Source: Nannobrachium achirus (Eukaryota > Chordata > Actinopteri > Myctophiformes > Myctophidae). Taken from it: 64,000 nucleotides of DNA. A program made the position numbers and the translations under genes. The notes under the pieces are model-generated. The model was given only the letters and a program-made list of their open reading frames with translations, made no database searches and was not told the DNA's origin. Below, in pieces: positions 34,527-47,588 of the stretch (positions are counted from its first letter, which is position 1; each line of letters opens with the position of its first letter). Location: assembly GCA_963921795.1 (NCBI GenBank), contig OY997651.1, positions 44,029,328 to 44,093,327 on the forward strand. The letters run 5' to 3'.

Positions 34527-35469
34527 CAGGGCTGCCCAAAAGGTAGATTGTGATCTACCAGTCCAGTACACAAAGGATGTGCAGGTAGACCACATAACAT
34601 GCCCCTAAAACAATTAGGCTATAATTAAAATATTTAAAAAATATGTATAAACACAAATCTCACAACCCCTCTTGTTGGCATCTGTCACTTGACATCAAGG
34701 GCCTATCATCTCCCTTCATGGCTTGTAAAGTAGGCAAACCCTCAAAATGCAATGCTTTTTGGGCACGGTGGTGCAGTGGTTAGCACTTCACCTCACAGCT
34801 AGAAGGTCCTGGTTCGATTCCCGCCGGGGGACGCTGTGGGTGCTGGGGGCGTGTTTCTCCCTCCGCGTCATCAGCGCCCACACCCTAGGTGGGGTCGGCG
34901 ATAGGGCCTTTCTGTTTGGAGTTTGCATGTTCTCCCTGTGTCTCCTAGGGTTGATACCCTCACAAAAACATGCAGTAATCCTGCTCTCAATAATGCCTCC
35001 CTCTGGCCAGCCGGGACGCTTGATGGAGGGGAAAGGAACTGGTTGGAATAACGTGTTCCTTCCACGCGCTACGTCCATACCGGGGAAATCCCCCCTGTCA
35101 GGTGAAAAGAAACAACTTGGACTACGGCAGAGGGAGAGCAGAGCCCAGGATTACATAGGCAATTGGCACTGGGTGAAAATGGGTTGCAAAATCGTGGGAT
35201 AAAAAAAATATATATATATTTAAAAAAAAATGCAATGCTTTGTTTTCAAGAGTCAGTAGAAAGAACCCAGAAACCTACCACTTCCACACAAAATAGGATG
35301 AATACTTTTTTCCACACTATTTACCATTTCAAGTGAACTTGTCTTATGTGTGACGCCAGTGACGCTATTCCAAAGCCCCCTCAGGTACATGTTTTTGGGG
35401 TAGGTAGATCATGTTGAGCTGGTCATTCTGAAAGTATAGCTCTCAAGTCAAAAAGTGAGGGCACCCCTG
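34527..35469. mobile_element. hAT-like element split by a SINE
   Basis: Ends CAGGGCTGCCCAAAAGG and 'GTGAGGGCACCCCTG', with a perfect 8-bp duplication CTTTAGAC (34519-34526, 35470-35477). 'GTAGATTGTGATCTACC' near the left end is answered by GTAGGTAGATCATG near the right end. The SINE at 34759-35226 is inside, so the hAT insertion is older. Confidence 0.85.
34759..35226 (+). mobile_element. tRNA-headed SINE with intact head and poly-A
   Basis: Begins GGGCACGGTGGTGCAGTGG. The A-box-like TGGTGCAGTGG and B-box-like GGTTCGATTCC (34811-34821) suit RNA polymerase III transcription. The body has 'GGAGTTTGCATGTTCTCCC', a word common in fish SINE-like repeats. It ends AAATCGTGGGATAAAAAAA. A perfect 15-bp duplication AAAATGCAATGCTTT (34744-34758, 35227-35241) shows LINE-type target-primed insertion. 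The 151-residue frame is SINE sequence. Confidence 0.9.
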
Positions 35470-35510
35470 CTTTAGACTATATACCATAATGACATAAGAT
35501 TCCTGAATGG

Positions 35511-35575
35511 CGAAAATGCCCGATCTACAAGCACACAAAGCATGGCCATATCCGTACTTTGTTCTGAGCTTGAGA
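35511..35575. repeat. Degenerate hairpin module
   Basis: Left arm GAAAATGCCCGATCTACAAG; the right side has decayed (TGAGCTTGAGAGGTC). No host ends recognised. Confidence 0.5.
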
Positions 35576-35775
35576 GGTCATACATCAACGCCCAATAATC
35601 AATCTGCTAGGGTTGCAATGCCAACATTATAAACATGCTACGGTTTCAAGTATACATGCATCATAATTACTCCTAACATGATCATAAGGCATCTCTCATT
35701 AGCCACGTCAACATTAGCATGTGCAGTCGGGAGGATCTTTGTGACAAACTCATAAATCTACATGTACTGTGGGCC

Positions 35776-36010
35776 TGGCACAATTAGTACATAATCCTCT
35801 AATCGTATTATTATTATTATTACACTTATTAATATTAGTCTATTTCCACTATGAAAAATATATACAATTATTAAATACTGTCTGTCAGTCATGTGTCTTC
35901 GTATATATTTCAATTATGCCAACAATTATAATAATGATGACAATACATCGTTAATCGCATGCAATTATTATATTATTTAATAAGTTAAAAAAAGTATGAT
36001 TGTGACAGCC
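35776..36010. mobile_element. Family K-like fragment
   Basis: AT-rich, with many ATTATTA words and the end ATGATTGTGACAGCCCTG, matching the right end of the K element at 43851-44203. The left end is degraded. Confidence 0.5.
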
Positions 36011-36022
36011 CTGCATGTATAT

Positions 36023-36250
36023 CGTCGTTGTCGGGTATAAACCTTGTATGTTCAAAACCGTCTGTTTTGTATCTATAATTGTATCTATAAAACAGCCGAT
36101 CTACAAGCACACAACGGGCGTTGTGTGCTTGTAGATCTGCTGTTTTCACTACTTTTGTGCGATGACCATATGATAAAGCAGTGCTTTACTTTGCGAAAAG
36201 ATTTACACATTTGAAACTTGGAGATACGAGGTTTCTGCCCGACAGTGACG
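36023..36250 (+). mobile_element. Family A MITE (A4)
   Basis: 4-bp duplication ATAT (36019-36022, 36251-36254). The hairpin 36088-36148 has a cut-down apex: CACACAACGGGCGTTGTGTG. Confidence 0.85.
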
Positions 36251-36717
36251 ATATCCATGTCACCCTGACCCTGGCAGTACGCCCAGACATCCTCAATGTC
36301 CTTCTTCTCAGACATGCTAGGCCCCTGGCTGGAGGTGCCCTAAATACAGTTGAAGTCAACCATTTTCACATCATTTATTCACCATTTGAGCCACGGACCA
36401 CCATTTGAGATTTAGCCTATCAGACCCAAAACCTTGAGAATATTCAGTTACCGTTGGATACGATTGTGTCCACAATTCCATACTGTATTGATGTGGTGCC
36501 ATAGGAGAGATAACAGGCAAACGGTGATCAAACAATAACAATTCTTTAATTAAGTAATGCAGTTGTTTAACTATTTAACTCTTGAGAGCGTAAACATTAG
36601 CCTCACATAGCCAGACGAATCTGCCATTGCAAAGAAACCCTATGTAGTGATATTGTCTGGCTATCTTAATGCAAGGCAAGGCTACATCCCACATGGTACT
36701 TGTCTGTTTAGCTTAAC

Positions 36718-36819
<102 letters not shown>

Positions 36820-36954
36820 GCTTCAGATAAGAGTGTCTGCTAAGTGCGTGCTTGCCTGCGTGCGTGTGTGCATGTGAGTGCATGCCCACTGGGCCAGGCC
36901 AGGCTTGGGCACTCGTGTCTCAGCATGCGATCACTGGGAAAGAGCGTGGGAGAA

Positions 36955-37001
36955 AATGAGAGAGAGAGAGGAGAGAAGAAGAGAGAGAGAGAGAGGAGAG
37001 A

Positions 37002-37043
<42 letters not shown>

Positions 37044-37053
37044 GAGAGAGAGG
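36955..37053. repeat. (GA)n microsatellite with GAGGAGAGAA blocks
   Basis: Purine-only tract; the RERERE and SLSLSL frames over it are artefacts. Confidence 0.95.
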
Positions 37054-37234
37054 ATTCGAGGCATCAAAGCAGCAGGCTGTTTGAGCAGTGTGAGCCATGG
37101 CCTGGATCATCTCATTAGGATTCACTGTTAATCAACGGGGCCTGGGTTTCATATCTCCCCCCCATGTGTACAGTATGACCCTGCTGTGTGTGAGTGTGTA
37201 TGTGGCCTTTGGGCCAGAGAAAGAGAAACTATAT

Positions 37235-37451
37235 CGTTGTTGTCGGGTGTAAACCTTGTATGTCCCAAACCGTTCGTTTTGTATTTATCGTTTTAACAAT
37301 GATTTAAAATAGTGAAAATAGCTGATCTACAGTCCTTGTAGATCTGCTATTTTCACTAGTTTTGTGCAACAGTCTTGTATTATGAAGCAGGGCCTTAATT
37401 TATGAAAAAACGTACACATTTGAAACTTGGAGAGTCTGCTTTACAGTGACG
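37235..37451 (+). mobile_element. Family A MITE (A5)
   Basis: Starts CGTTGTTGTCGGGTGTAAAC and ends TACAGTGACG. Flanks ATAT and ACGT, so the duplication has decayed. The hairpin 37311-37360 is the shortest in the family: GATCTACAGTCCTTGTAGATC, read in two halves. Confidence 0.75.
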
Positions 37452-38017
37452 ACGTACTGGTGTTTTAGCATGGCTCAGCCCTTTTCCAATCAAGACCAGC
37501 AAGATCTGCTATTGCCAGGCGGTGAAAACCCACCACCTCTTGTACATCTTACGTTTGGCTGCTAATTAAAATAATGCAGAGCTAGAATAAGTCGATAGTT
37601 TTGTAATCATAATAATAATAGGACATGACATGGGAATGCATCATTAAAGCAGCACTATGTAACTTTCCTCTTTGAACCTCTTCTTTGAACCCTGTTTTCA
37701 TCTGCAAGTGCTGACTTTTTCCCATTGAGCTAATAGAATCTGGCTGCTTGCTAGGAGGACAAATTGAATCTTGAACTTCAGGTTAAAATCCGTGTCAGAT
37801 CCTGCATGTCTAGGTGAGACATGACCTTTGACACGATCTAAATGTCTCAGTAGAAGAGCAGGGAGACAAAATACAACCACCCCAACTGTAGCCTCGCGTA
37901 GCCAGGCTTGCTCATCTGCGAAGAGAAAAGCCTGGTTACGACCATCAGGCTGAAACGACATATAGAACGGTGCTACTTCCGCCGGGAGAATTTCACCGGA
38001 TGTTATTATTTTTTCAG

Positions 38018-38350
38018 TGTGGTGTATTCCCCACTGGCGGAAAAAAACAACAACTGTTCTACCACTTTTTGTGGTCACATGTTCAGATACTGGATTCTGA
38101 TTGGCTTAAAACAGTGGTAAATCAATCAACAACCTTGAGTTGGCTCATGGACCCCGCCCACTCTTGTGTTGCAGTTGTATAACTAAATAACCTTGCAAGT
38201 TACAACTGTGTTTTCTTTCATTTATATGGTAGAAGTGGTAGAAAAGCAATTTACCATTCGAGGGTCGTGGGTTGTTGGCTGATTTACCACAACCCTGAAA
38301 CAGTGGTAAATCAGCCAACAACCCACTCCCTCTCATGGTAAATGGCTTAC
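38018..38350 (-). mobile_element. Foldback family F, copy 2
   Basis: Reverse of 5900-6240. The palindrome here is 24 bp (38267-38290 with 38303-38326). The central CTGTTTCAGGGTTG arm is kept on one side only, so it has been partly lost compared with copy 1. Confidence 0.75.
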
Positions 38351-38870
38351 TTCTAATTCTGCTGACCCTTTGGTTGTGCTTGTAATAAACAAGATTCTGA
38401 TTCTTTTATTTATAAAAAAGTTTATAAAAAAGTTACATACTGTACTGTAGTGAGGCTTTAAGTTTAATTTGAATCCTTGAGCATTATTGAATAATATGAC
38501 TTGTCTCATTAGTGTAATCATTATTATAATATCAGGCACAAGATAAAACCGCTGTGTAAACTGTTCTGCAGTAAAGTAGAGTCAGCGAGGCCCGTACGGT
38601 CTGTTAGCTGGATGTCTGATTATTATTCCATCAAAGGTACTCGTATAACGTGGCTGAATCTCGGGCGGTCGATTCGCCTTGACGAGTACTTGAACCATTG
38701 ATTTAGATGAACTGTGCCCTCTGTCTTTATCTGCGTCTTCATTTAAAAGCCATGAATGGGTGACCCGCTGTCATCCTCATTTCAATACGTTTTCTATAGG
38801 CCTTTTTGTCGCCGCAAAAACCTTGTACATCCTTGTGTATCTCCTCGTCCATGCTAAAACACCAGTATAT

Positions 38871-39116
38871 CGTCGTTGTCGGTTGGAAAGCCTTGTATGT
38901 CCAAACCCCTTCGTTTTGTGTTTATCGCTTTAAAAAAGATTTTAAATTGTGAAAATAGCCGATCTACAAGCACACAGTGTGCTTGTAAATCTGCTATTTT
39001 CACTAGTTTTGTGCGACGGTCTTGTATGATGAAGCAGGGCTTTACTTTACCAAAAAAAACATACACTTTTGAAACTTGGAGATACTGTACAAGGATTCTG
39101 CCCGACAGTGACAGTG
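38871..39116 (+). mobile_element. Family A MITE (A6)
   Basis: 4-bp duplication ATAT (38867-38870, 39117-39120). The hairpin 38949-39003 has lost its apex and reads CAAGCACACAGTGTGCTTG. Confidence 0.8.
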
Positions 39117-39596
39117 ATATGGTCTCTCTTATCTTTCTTTTTCCATAAACGAATGCCCCTACTATAAATAGAAACTAGCCTATGGCGACATGAAAAGTGG
39201 GGACGGCACTTCGGAAAGTGCTGAAGTGTGTCTGCGAGGTTCATAAATATTTAACCTCAGCGACTAAATAATAACTGGGCTACGGCGGATCCACCGGAAC
39301 ACACATTCTCCATTTTCCTGGAAGGGAAGAAGTGTAGTGGCACGAGAGACGCCGTGACAGAGACAATATGTACTCTACCTGCATATGGGTCTCGGTGGAT
39401 GCTGATGAATAGTAATGTCTGCAATTTCCAGATCGCTCTCCAATGCAATTCCACCTCGCTCTGATGTGAATTAGATTAGCCACTTAACACTGTATACTTG
39501 CTTGAGTGGGGTCTGCCAGGTCTTTATAATTGGTCCCCTCCTTTTTTTACCCTCTACAATATAAATCTTTGCCAGAAGTATTGCTGACTGCATGCT

Positions 39597-39645
39597 CAAA
39601 AAGGCAACGCGTTGTGAGTTTATAGATCAACTATTGTTGTTGAAT
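39597..39645. repeat. Half hairpin module
   Basis: Only a right arm, ACGCGTTGTGAGTTTATAGA, then TCAACTATTGTTG. Confidence 0.4.
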
Positions 39646-40126
39646 GTTTGCCTTAATGTTCTATGTACTATGACATGCCCAGTGTTGGGTATGTCTCGCG
39701 AGGTCAGACTGTTGCCTCTGCGATTTGGGCAAATGCTCCCGGCATACAGTCTGGCAAACAGAAATAGAAACGATGAGTGCGAGATAAAGCGGATGTGACG
39801 CAACCGCTCCCTTGGTGCAGTAGCAATAACATGTCCTACTGGAAGCGTTAAGTCTCCTTTCAATATTTCTGGGGGCGTTATTTGGTCTTTCTCTGGTGTT
39901 ATTGGTGTTACCTCCATGATATTTTCAGACGTTTTCTTACACCCATAACAAGAATAGGCCGCTCGAATGACTTTGTCTGAGCTATTGTGTTTCTGTTATG
40001 TTTCCAATGGGACTACAGTTCAGTGCAGCAGTGGCTACTTCCGATACTCGCCGTTCGGGAGCTGCTGTTCCAGACTCTATATAGCAATCGAAGATTGTGG
40101 TATAGTTGTCTGGCTACGCGAGACTA

Positions 40127-40386
40127 AGTGTTGGGTAACGTTACTTTTAAAAGTAACTCGTTATGATGTACACCCGGGAGCGTGCGTGTGTGCTCATTAC
40201 TCAGAAAACAGTGCAAATGCGTCAGATGAATTTTTCCTCCTTTGTGAAAACAGAAAGAACAGGGAAATACAGGTATTTTAAATGTACTGTAACTAATAAC
40301 GCCATTATTTTGGAAAAGGTAACTAAGTAACCGAGTACTCTAATTGCAAAACCAACTCGTTAGGTTACTGATCCGTTACCCAAACT
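40127..40386. mobile_element. hAT-like MITE with AGTGTTGGGTAACG ends
   Basis: Left end AGTGTTGGGTAACGTTAC, right end GATCCGTTACCCAAACT. Similar MITEs are common in fish. No clear duplication. Part of a 104-residue frame (39967-40281) falls here and is not a gene. Confidence 0.55.
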
Positions 40387-41417
40387 AAGTAATCAAAGTG
40401 GATTCCAGGAACTCTCTAGGTTCCTTTAAAGATGCGATGCCATGATTTCCCCCCCTCTAAAACATGATTATCAGGTATTATGATTATACTAGGAGGAAGA
40501 TTTTTTCCCAAAAAGTGTACAGAAAGAGTTAAAATTATGTTTTTATGTGGCCACACCCACCAGTTCATTGGTATGCGTGGTTTTCATGGTGGGTGGTGAC
40601 CCAGCTGAAGTTAGCCACACCCACGTATGTTGGGTGAATGGTAATTAGGGGAGGGGTTGATTCTGTGATGTAATACGTATCTGTGTTTTTGGACCGGCAC
40701 GTTTGACCCCACAAGGTGGCAGCCTACAGCTAAAACCCAAATAGAAAGGCAATACATAATTGCTCATAACAACCACACCAGGGGGTCTAATGAAGTACTG
40801 TCAACCTCCTAGACACATGAAAACCAGAAAAAGTGCAAAACTATGGCACCGCCTCTTTAATTGACCCTTTACTCTGAAATTATACAAATGGAACCGAATG
40901 GACCCCATTCGGTTCCATTTGTACACTGTCAGAGTTATTGGGAGACCTTCAAATTTCAAAGTTTGAGAACCGCTGTGTTACAGTAAAAACGTTAACGCTG
41001 TTACCCCCCCACACTGGATATGCCCAGAATGTGGATGCTAGCCTTCGTGTGGTGAAAAAGTCTCAAGACAATCAAAGTGCAGTTGGCTGTTCTTGTTGTC
41101 TTCAGGTGGGTCACTTGTTTGTGGGTATGATTGGGCTTCTAAAATCTGCAGTAGCAATCTGCCAATTTGCCAGGTGCCCCGACAGATAAGCTGATAGAGA
41201 AAAATATGACTTTACTTTTTCTCCCTCCACACCTTGACAGAGGACAATGAATGAGAACTGATCCAATCTCCCCGCAGAAACTCTTGCTGAGCCTCTTCGT
41301 TATTGGTTTATTGCTGATGCGGCACAAAACAATAACAACAACGAGAGACATTCATTCACATTCTTAGTACTCAGAGTAGCGCCAGATGGATGGACTGTGT
41401 GTGGGACTGTGTGTGGG

Positions 41418-42004
<587 letters not shown>

Positions 42005-42879
42005 TGTGTGTGTGTGTGTGTGCGTGCGCACGCAAGTGAGCGCAAGAGAGCATGCGTGTGCGGTGCGCAGGGCCCAGATTAAGCTGTCACATGGAGGGTG
42101 AGTGGTCCCAGACAGGCTGATCAATGCGTCTCTATCCTGCAGATAATAAACTGGTTAGGTCTCCCCTGATGCCTTTAATTGAACACGTGTCGCTGCATGG
42201 CCCGGTCCATCTGGAAAGCAAGGCATCCTGGGAATTGGATGTTGTTCTGATGGGGCATGGGGTGGGTACACAAGACACCAGTGTTGATTTCGCCCAGAGT
42301 GACTTGAGATGAGAGAGTGGTGCCACCGAGGGGTCAGAATATGAACTGGTCACGTGACCCATGTTTCAGAGCTCGAGAGTGACAAACGGGCGATTTAAAT
42401 AACATTAGTTTCAATAGCAGCGTCGCGAATATCTGAATTTTTAGGTAAATATACAACATGACAACTGTTTTAAAGTATTTTTCAGTGACAACTAAAGTCT
42501 CCGTAATATTTACTTTATACTATTGCCAAAAAATGATGTAAAATAACGTGGTTTAAGATCATTAAAGTCGGGCTGTTGCCCTGTCACTGGCTAATCACTG
42601 TGTCGTCATAACATTGTTAACATGCACAATAGCACCACCGAGCTATTGTGGCAGCTGAAAGTAAGGCAATGAAAGGCATGTACTCTGTTATCATGAGACT
42701 GTCAGTTGCTATTGCTTGCTAACTAATTCTCGCGATTTGTCACTTTAGAAGCTCCTCACGAGCCGCCTTTGGACTCGCCCCATAAAGTGAACCTAGGTGG
42801 AAGAACTCTCCATTCTAGGCCTCTGATTTTGCCGACATAAAACTTTGGCGATTTTCTTTTGTGGAATACCTTATTTCAC

Positions 42880-43280
42880 TTCCGAAAACTAAATGAAAAC
42901 TAACCTTTGGTGACATAAAAATGACTAGATATGTTGACAATTTCGTCAACAAATAACCACTAGACTACAATGTTAGGGAGGAACTAGTGGAGAAGAGATC
43001 CAAAACTAAAAGATAAGTCATTTTATGTTTGTTTGTGCTCGGTTGTTATAAGCTCTGAAAATTCTACAAATCTACAAGCTCACAACGTGTCATGCGTGTC
43101 ACGCTGCCCACGATGAGCTTGTAGATCGGCTATTTTCAGCATGCAAACAAGTGTACATATCAGGCATTACATCAAGGCCCACCAAAATACCTGTTTGTCG
43201 CCAAAATCAACAAAGAGACTATAGGCCTATAACTAAAACTACATCAACATTTACTGTCAAAATGAACACTGGCAGATACA
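42880..43280 (+). mobile_element. Family D hAT-like element, left end eroded (D3)
   Basis: Right end TACTGTCAAAATGAACACTG. Contains ATATGTTGACAATTTCGTCA and a hairpin at 43051-43140 with an imperfect apex (ACGTGTCATGCGTGTCACGC). The left terminus is not visible. A solo CAGTGTTGATTTCGCC at 42280 may be a detached piece. Confidence 0.65.
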
Positions 43281-43635
43281 TGAAAGCAGGGGAGGAAGTG
43301 GAACTTGGAGTATAGTTCAGGAGGCTTCCCAGGTAACCTATAGCAAAACACCCAGGAGACTTAGTAGCGGTTAAACACAGCGGACAAATTATATCAATCT
43401 ATTTGCTTACTGTGCATAATAAAATGCAAACGTGTGTGTGCGCTTGTTTGTGTGTGCCAACGAGAGGGTATGTGTGTGCATAATTAGTCTTTTCTCTAGA
43501 GAATCAGTGTTCTCTAGAGAATTAGCACTACGTATTCAACACCACTCTTCTCAATGTCACAGATGCTCATAGTTTGTGTTTGTTTTTTTCTTCATGGTTG
43601 GCGTAGTTCAACCTCATCAAAGGGCGCTTGAGGTA

Positions 43636-43639
<4 letters not shown>

Positions 43640-43684
<45 letters not shown>

Positions 43685-43800
43685 TGTGTGTGAGTGAGTG
43701 AGTGAGTGAGTGAGTGAGAGAGTGAGAGAGTGAGAGAGTGAGAGAGAGAGTGAGTGAGTGAGAGAGTGAGTGAGAGAGTGAGTGAGAGAGAGAGAGAGAG
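43640..43800. repeat. (GT)n then (GAGT)n(GA)n microsatellite
   Basis: Compound tract, read directly. The SLSLSLTHSH frames are artefacts. Confidence 0.95.
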
Positions 43801-43850
43801 ACCAGGCCTATAGAAGGCAGAAGGTGAAGACCTTCTGCTTGTACCTCCGG

Positions 43851-44203
43851 TAGGGCTGTCACGATTCTGACATTTTACATGACAATTAATTGTCACTCAA
43901 ATAATTGCGATTTAATTGTGTTTTTGTCGTAGACAATTACGTTTCTGTTTGGCTTTTTAGGCTTTGAAGTTGCACATGGCAGATATGACACATAACCTAA
44001 ATATGCAAAGAAATTACTGACATATTTGACAACTTTATGCTTAAAAAAGAACATTGATAGTGGAAATAGCCGATCTACGAGCTTGTAGATCTGCTATTTA
44101 CACTATTTTCAACATGGGAACGATTATGACGATTTTGAAAAATAATCGTGATTATGTCAAATAATTGCAATTAGACGATTATGTAATAATTGTGACAGCC
44201 CTA
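43851..44203. mobile_element. Family K hAT-like MITE
   Basis: Ends TAGGGCTGTCACGATT and AATTGTGACAGCCCTA, duplication ACCTCCGG/ACCTCTGG (43843-43850, 44204-44211; 7 of 8). The hairpin at 44057-44104 is minimal: GATCTACGAGCTTGTAGATC. Confidence 0.85.
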
Positions 44204-44858
44204 ACCTCTGGTTCTGCCAACAGCAGATCTGTAGCGAATGACTATCAATAAAAACTTGAAGCCAGTGAAGACATAGAATTGTAAACTCCTCTAAGACTTA
44301 GAGGAGCGAAATATCATCTCTGACGACCAAAAAAAGAAAGAGAAAAGCTCTTTTTTCTCCATTTGAAAGTGTGAACTGCGAAGCTCACGCGGGGATGAAG
44401 CTTGCCCTGGCGCCAGTCGAATTTATTAACTAAAAGTCAAACAACTCCCTCTCTGATTTGATTTTCGGGGACTATTAGATTCCAAGCCGTGTCGCTGCCA
44501 ATTACCGGCATTATGTGAAATGGAATGGAAAAACGGCGACCGACTGACTGAGTGGCCCCCGGTTCAATAAGATAAGGTCAGCATTGAACCGCTGAGTGAT
44601 TTCCTCGCGGGTCTCCTCCGTTCGTCTGGATGTACGCCGGGAAAATGTTTTTTCTTCTCCTCTCCTGGGTCAGAGCCGGTCAATGGAGAGACCATCTTAC
44701 CTGCCTTGTTCAATGTTCACCTCCTCAGCCGGTCCGAGGTCTATACACTATTCATAAACTTGGGGGAGAGGGTTGTCTGACCTTTTCCCTGAAATGTTAG
44801 GGCAAATTAGTTGTCAAAGCCGCAGACGTGGCAGCCATGATAAGGCTTTGCTCCCCAC

Positions 44859-45434
44859 CAGGGGCGTCACGAGGGGGAGAAAAGTGGGACTGAGTTTACT
44901 AGGGCCCAAGGTGGAGGGGCCTTAATTATTTTATACTTTAGCTATTGAAAAATAGCAGATATACAAGCTCACAGTGCGGCCCGAGTGCCGCGCTGCGAGC
45001 CTGTAGATCTGCTATTTTTGAAAAGTCGTGAAAATGTGTGCAAATCTTTGAATATTATGTATTTTTTAAGCGAACATTTGTAACTCAAATTTTGCTTCTC
45101 GGGGGTCCCTGGAACTAAATATTTTGAATTGGGGGTCCGTGGCCAAATGTCTATCATTTTGGGGGTCCTTCACATGAAACAGCTCGAGCACCACTGACAT
45201 AGAAACATATAGGTTTTTGAAAAATAGCAGATCTACAAGCAGATCTACAAGCTCGCAGCGCGGCACTCGGTGCCGCGCTGTGAGCTTGTATATCTGCTAT
45301 TTTTCAATAGTTATAGCGCAAAATAAAGCGTTGCCAGTCTAAATGGGTTAAATCCCCTCCCCCTATATGAAGAACACGGGGGGCCCGCAGTGAATCCTTG
45401 TACCCAGGGCCCAGAATTTGGTGCGACACCCCTG
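44859..45434 (-). mobile_element. Family B' hAT element
   Basis: Ends CAGGGGCGTCACGAGGGG and GGTGCGACACCCCTG, perfect 8-bp duplication CTCCCCAC (44851-44858, 45435-45442). Hairpins at 44945-45019 and 45216-45310; the second has a tandem 12-bp duplication AGATCTACAAGC. A B-type right end, TCTAAATGGGTTAA, is embedded at about 45340. Confidence 0.9.
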
Positions 45435-45578
45435 CTCCCCACCACCCCCCCTCCCCCAGGCCAGAGGCGGTGTGTTGTGTTTCCTATGACATCCCACCTG
45501 CCCTTTTGGATGCACAGGTCGCAGGAGGCCAGGGTAGAGCTGCCTTGTGTGAACCCCAAGGGGCCGGGGTTATGGCTG

Positions 45579-45724
<146 letters not shown>

Positions 45725-45947
45725 CCCCCAGTTTACATGCTTGTCTCCTCTTTTCACCACATGAACCCTGGCATCTATATTTTGGGGGCATACAGAATGC
45801 TGCAAACACAATGTGCAACTCATTGTTACCTTGCAGATCAGCTATACTGTACTTTCAATGAAGACATTTGGGGTTGAGGAAAAATAAAAGAAGAGGGCCA
45901 TGTACAGAGCCCTGGCAGAGACCCTGGTCAACTAAGTAGGGTTTAAG

Positions 45948-46145
45948 TCAGGGGTGTCAAACCTTCTCAGAAGAAGCCGTAATTGAACATTTTTGAAAAG
46001 TCTTGTTGGAATAATTTTGCATTTTTTAATCCCACTTCTTATCTTCTGGGGGTTCCTGGCACAAAACATTCTCAGATAGGGTCCCACGACCAAATATATA
46101 TCAATTTGGGTGTTCAATTGGCACGAAAAGGTTTGAGAACGACTA
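45948..46145 (-). mobile_element. Family B central-region relic
   Basis: Holds the family B central text in decayed form: GGGGGTTCCTGGCACAAAAC, 'GGGTCCCACGACCAAATAT', AAAAGGTTTGAGAACGACT. No hairpin remains. Confidence 0.5.
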
Positions 46146-46938
46146 AAACTTTCGGTCAGTCTTTTTTAACCACACAATCTAACACCCAGCAATCTAACAG
46201 CCAGGAATTAAAGGCTAACATTCAGTCCATGTATCACCAATCTTCACGTTGCTGTCCCTAAAGTTTTCCCCCTGAATACAGAGCAGCTTTTATAATGAGC
46301 CTGACTTGCATACAGCACCCTTTTAAAAGCCGAATAAACAGCGGGTCGGGCCCTTAGAGCGTGCGCGTATTCATTAACTTAATGGCTTTTTAAAATAAAC
46401 ACCAGTGCATTCAGCGAGCATCAGTTGTTGCTGCCAAGCATTGAGCTACAGTATACACCAGCGTGACGTTTTTGTGCGTGAGCGTCAAACTCCTTTTCAG
46501 TTAAAAAAAACAGAATAACGAAAGTGAAACCTTTGGGTGAGCCAGATAAATAAATAAATACATGTTAGCCTGCGTGTAATTCATATAGGCAGGTAAACTG
46601 TGAGTGTTTGAACTATTTTCCCCTCTCTCATAATAAATAAATACATAAATACTGTTTTATTTAGTTCTGTGAAAGCAGCTGTGAAGCTAGGTGGGCAATC
46701 CTGGACCTATTTTTTTCAAGGTATGCACTCCTGATGCAGGCATATCAGCAGTAATGCGCTGGCAATGTGTGCATGGTTGATTAACCATGACCACAGTGGT
46801 GTGTTCTACAGGTTTCTTTCCCAGTTTTGCCTGTATATTTTTTCATGGAGAATGGAGCGTATTTTAGCAGAAACTCACCTTCCACCTTCACAAGAAGATT
46901 TAAACTCCAAAGTCAGAGAAAGTCATAACATTTAAAAA

Positions 46939-47040
46939 AAAATGCTGATCTACAAGCTCAATGTTCTGCCAATCCACTGGAAATCTACTGTCTTGCCAAT
47001 GAATGGCAGGACTAGTGAAGTTTTGAAAGGGCACATCTTT
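46939..47040 (+). repeat. Half hairpin module in family N context
   Basis: Arm GCTGATCTACAAGCTCAATG followed by TTCTGCCAATCC; partner of 25083-25150 in reverse. Confidence 0.5.
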
Positions 47041-47178
47041 ACTGTACAGTACGTAGCATGACGTGCAGAATGATTTGAAGGGGGAAAAAGCGTATGCCTT
47101 GGCTTCTACTAACCATTTCATCCATTGACCACGTGCAAGTGTATGACCACGACCATGTCGTGCAGGGAATGATTATCG

Positions 47179-47532
47179 CAGGGGTTTTCAAACTTTTTTG
47201 ACTCAGGGCACCCCTGTAAATAACTTTTTCATCCACGGCACCCCTGAGTTACACTGTTAATATTTAGAATCTTAAATCCTATTGGAGAAATATCCGTTTC
47301 CATCAGAACTGACTGAAAATAACGTTATACTTGAGGTTTAACCACTTGAACCCCAGCATGCCTATTCTGGGGGGAAGGTTCACCAAAAATAACATGACGC
47401 GTTGTGAGCTTGTGGATCTGCTATTTGTGGTGAAGAGAGTTGTCGTAGATAGAAAAAATCAAACCTCGGTTCGAAGTGGAGCGGTGAATCTGAGCAGCTA
47501 TACCCTGTGTGTGTGTGTGTGTGCGTGTGCGT

Positions 47533-47588
<56 letters not shown>

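Noticed and set aside
34761-34835. Functional tRNA gene
   Set aside because: Has A- and B-box-like words but no cloverleaf; it is the head of a SINE.
34747-35202. 151-codon frame MQCFLGTVVQWL...
   Set aside because: Lies entirely in a SINE with target duplication and poly-A tail; the antisense SINE at 28.6-29.1 kb gives similar peptides.
39967-40281. 104-codon frame MTLSELLCFCY...
   Set aside because: Overlaps a hAT-like MITE starting AGTGTTGGGTAACG; no domain.
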